Shown one piece after another: positions 29,897-30,767 of a stretch of 30,767 nt of DNA; position 1 is the stretch's first letter, and the number at the start of each line of letters is the position of its first letter. The notes under the pieces were generated by a model. The model searched no databases. It saw only the letters and a program-made list of their open reading frames with translations, and was not told where the DNA came from. The translations under genes were made by a program, and so were the position numbers. This DNA comes from Byssothecium circinans. Its lineage: Eukaryota > Ascomycota > Dothideomycetes > Pleosporales > Massarinaceae. The stretch is taken from assembly GCA_010015675.1 (NCBI GenBank), contig ML976977.1, positions 380,051 through 410,817 of the forward strand, given 5' to 3'.

Positions 29897-30767
29897 GGTG
29901 TTGCAGTGCGAAAGGGCGTCAGATTTGCTAGCAAATCATCGTTCCCAAAGGTGACTGCAGCTGGCTAAGCTTAGCTAAGTCTAGTGCTACATTAGTGTCT
30001 TGGCAGTACCATCCTATCACGTGCCTATGTCGCCCCAAAGGCTCCATGTCGGAAAACTATTCAGTATTGACATCTTCATCCACACATCCCCGACAGACAA
30101 GTATGTGTGGTTGTTACCTGCCAAAGTACAAGCTCCTCCTTGTCATGCCCTATCCGGCCGCGCCCTGAAGATGCATATGGACTACTACATGTTCATGGTG
30201 ATAGAATGCGTCAAAGAGCGGTCATTGCTCAGTACACCTCTGTATGATTAATGTGGCGCAGTTATGATTAGGCAGCGAGGTATAGTATTGAACCATTTTA
30301 CATTTGCGACGGGCTGTATGTTATAACACCGGAGTCTGGGGGATTTCCCCCGGGAATGTTTTGATCACAATATCCTATTTCCGGATGAGAAGAAGTCGAG
30401 ATAAGCACTAGCTCCCGAGGTATCTTGTTGCAAATTTATTTATATTACTTAATACTAGTTACCGTAAATATAACCACAACTTTAGTTGCATCTACACACA
30501 GCACCTTCCTTCCTGCTCGACGCCAATCCAAACAGCTTCTACTCAAGTATGAGGGAGGCATCCGACGAACATCAATTCGGTGAAGAGTATCAAAACCTTC
30601 AATCGTGGATTTCGGGGTGTGTAGCTGAAGGTGCATAACAGAGAAAAGAGATATTGCAGTGGCGTACTTCAATGGACCAAAGCACCTAGGATATAAGCTA
30701 GCGCATCGGGTCATGAGACACCCAGGGATATGAGACACCGCGCCGAAATCCTCCACCCCTCAAAAAA
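29897..30767. other. Terminal intergenic stretch
   Basis: Short ORFs at 30000-30251 (+) and 30445-30756 (-) have no motif or splice context. A palindromic patch GGGGGATTTCCCCC lies near 30328-30341. Part is the TFIIIC-gene promoter. Nothing else is recognised. Confidence 0.5.

Noticed and set aside
30445..30756. 103-codon minus-strand ORF at the window end
   Set aside because: No family features and no splice context; might be part of a gene beyond the window but cannot be supported.
1..30767. CRISPR arrays, rRNA, intact tRNAs, biosynthetic cluster, viral or transposase genes
   Set aside because: None seen. No regularly spaced repeats, no tRNA with all arms, no polyketide/peptide synthase or transposase domain.

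Overview
The window is nuclear DNA of a filamentous ascomycete (Pezizomycotina, plausibly Dothideomycetes). The evidence is intron-rich protein genes with short GT-AG introns (46-142 nt, often with a CTAAC/CTGAC-like branch site), fungal-only families (fungal rhodopsin/PTH11-like, DUF3431), a DIM-2-type cytosine methyltransferase, and a mostly single-copy housekeeping set. No bacterial, viral or plasmid gene was seen. Most ORFs are exon fragments, so I rebuilt genes from reading frame, splice sites and family conservation; six multi-exon models close exactly in frame.

Layout. 1-6900 is a gene-poor, largely AT-rich accessory block. It holds one rhodopsin-like membrane protein gene (1078-2482, +), a foldback/MITE-like inverted repeat (2730-2852) with a diverged extra arm at 2489-2522, a truncated and frame-disturbed single-pass membrane protein relic (3261-3812, +), a possible tRNA-derived scrap near 948-985, and long stretches with nothing recognisable. 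From 6914 the window becomes ordinary gene-dense DNA: a mitochondrial 1-Cys peroxiredoxin (6914-7967, -) head to head with the oxidative-stress regulator SKN7 (9271-11513, +), then eIF2B-epsilon/GCD6 (12593-14881, +), an Ariadne-type RBR ubiquitin ligase (15608-17392, +) and dihydroorotase URA4 (18050-19441, +). URA4 converges on a large intact DIM-2-type DNA methyltransferase (19765-about 24076, -). A tandem minus-strand run follows: a DUF3431 type II membrane protein (25220-26540), an unrecognised and possibly damaged gene (about 27303-28854), and a TFIIIC subunit-6-like protein (29072-29896).

How the genes relate. Most are independent housekeeping functions: translation initiation, pyrimidine synthesis, ubiquitylation, Pol III transcription. 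Two connections deserve attention. SKN7 is a known activator of peroxidase genes in yeast, and here it shares a 1.3 kb intergenic region with a peroxiredoxin. The DIM-2 homologue, which keeps its catalytic motifs, lies on the same window as a repeat-bearing AT-rich block of the kind such enzymes methylate. The most unusual sequence-level features are the repeated LVFPR motifs in the methyltransferase tail, 16-, 17- and 21-nt microexons, two 48-nt stop-free introns that could be retained in frame, a sharp C-rich to G-rich switch inside the URA4 exon, and the damaged minus-strand gene at 27.3-28.9 kb.
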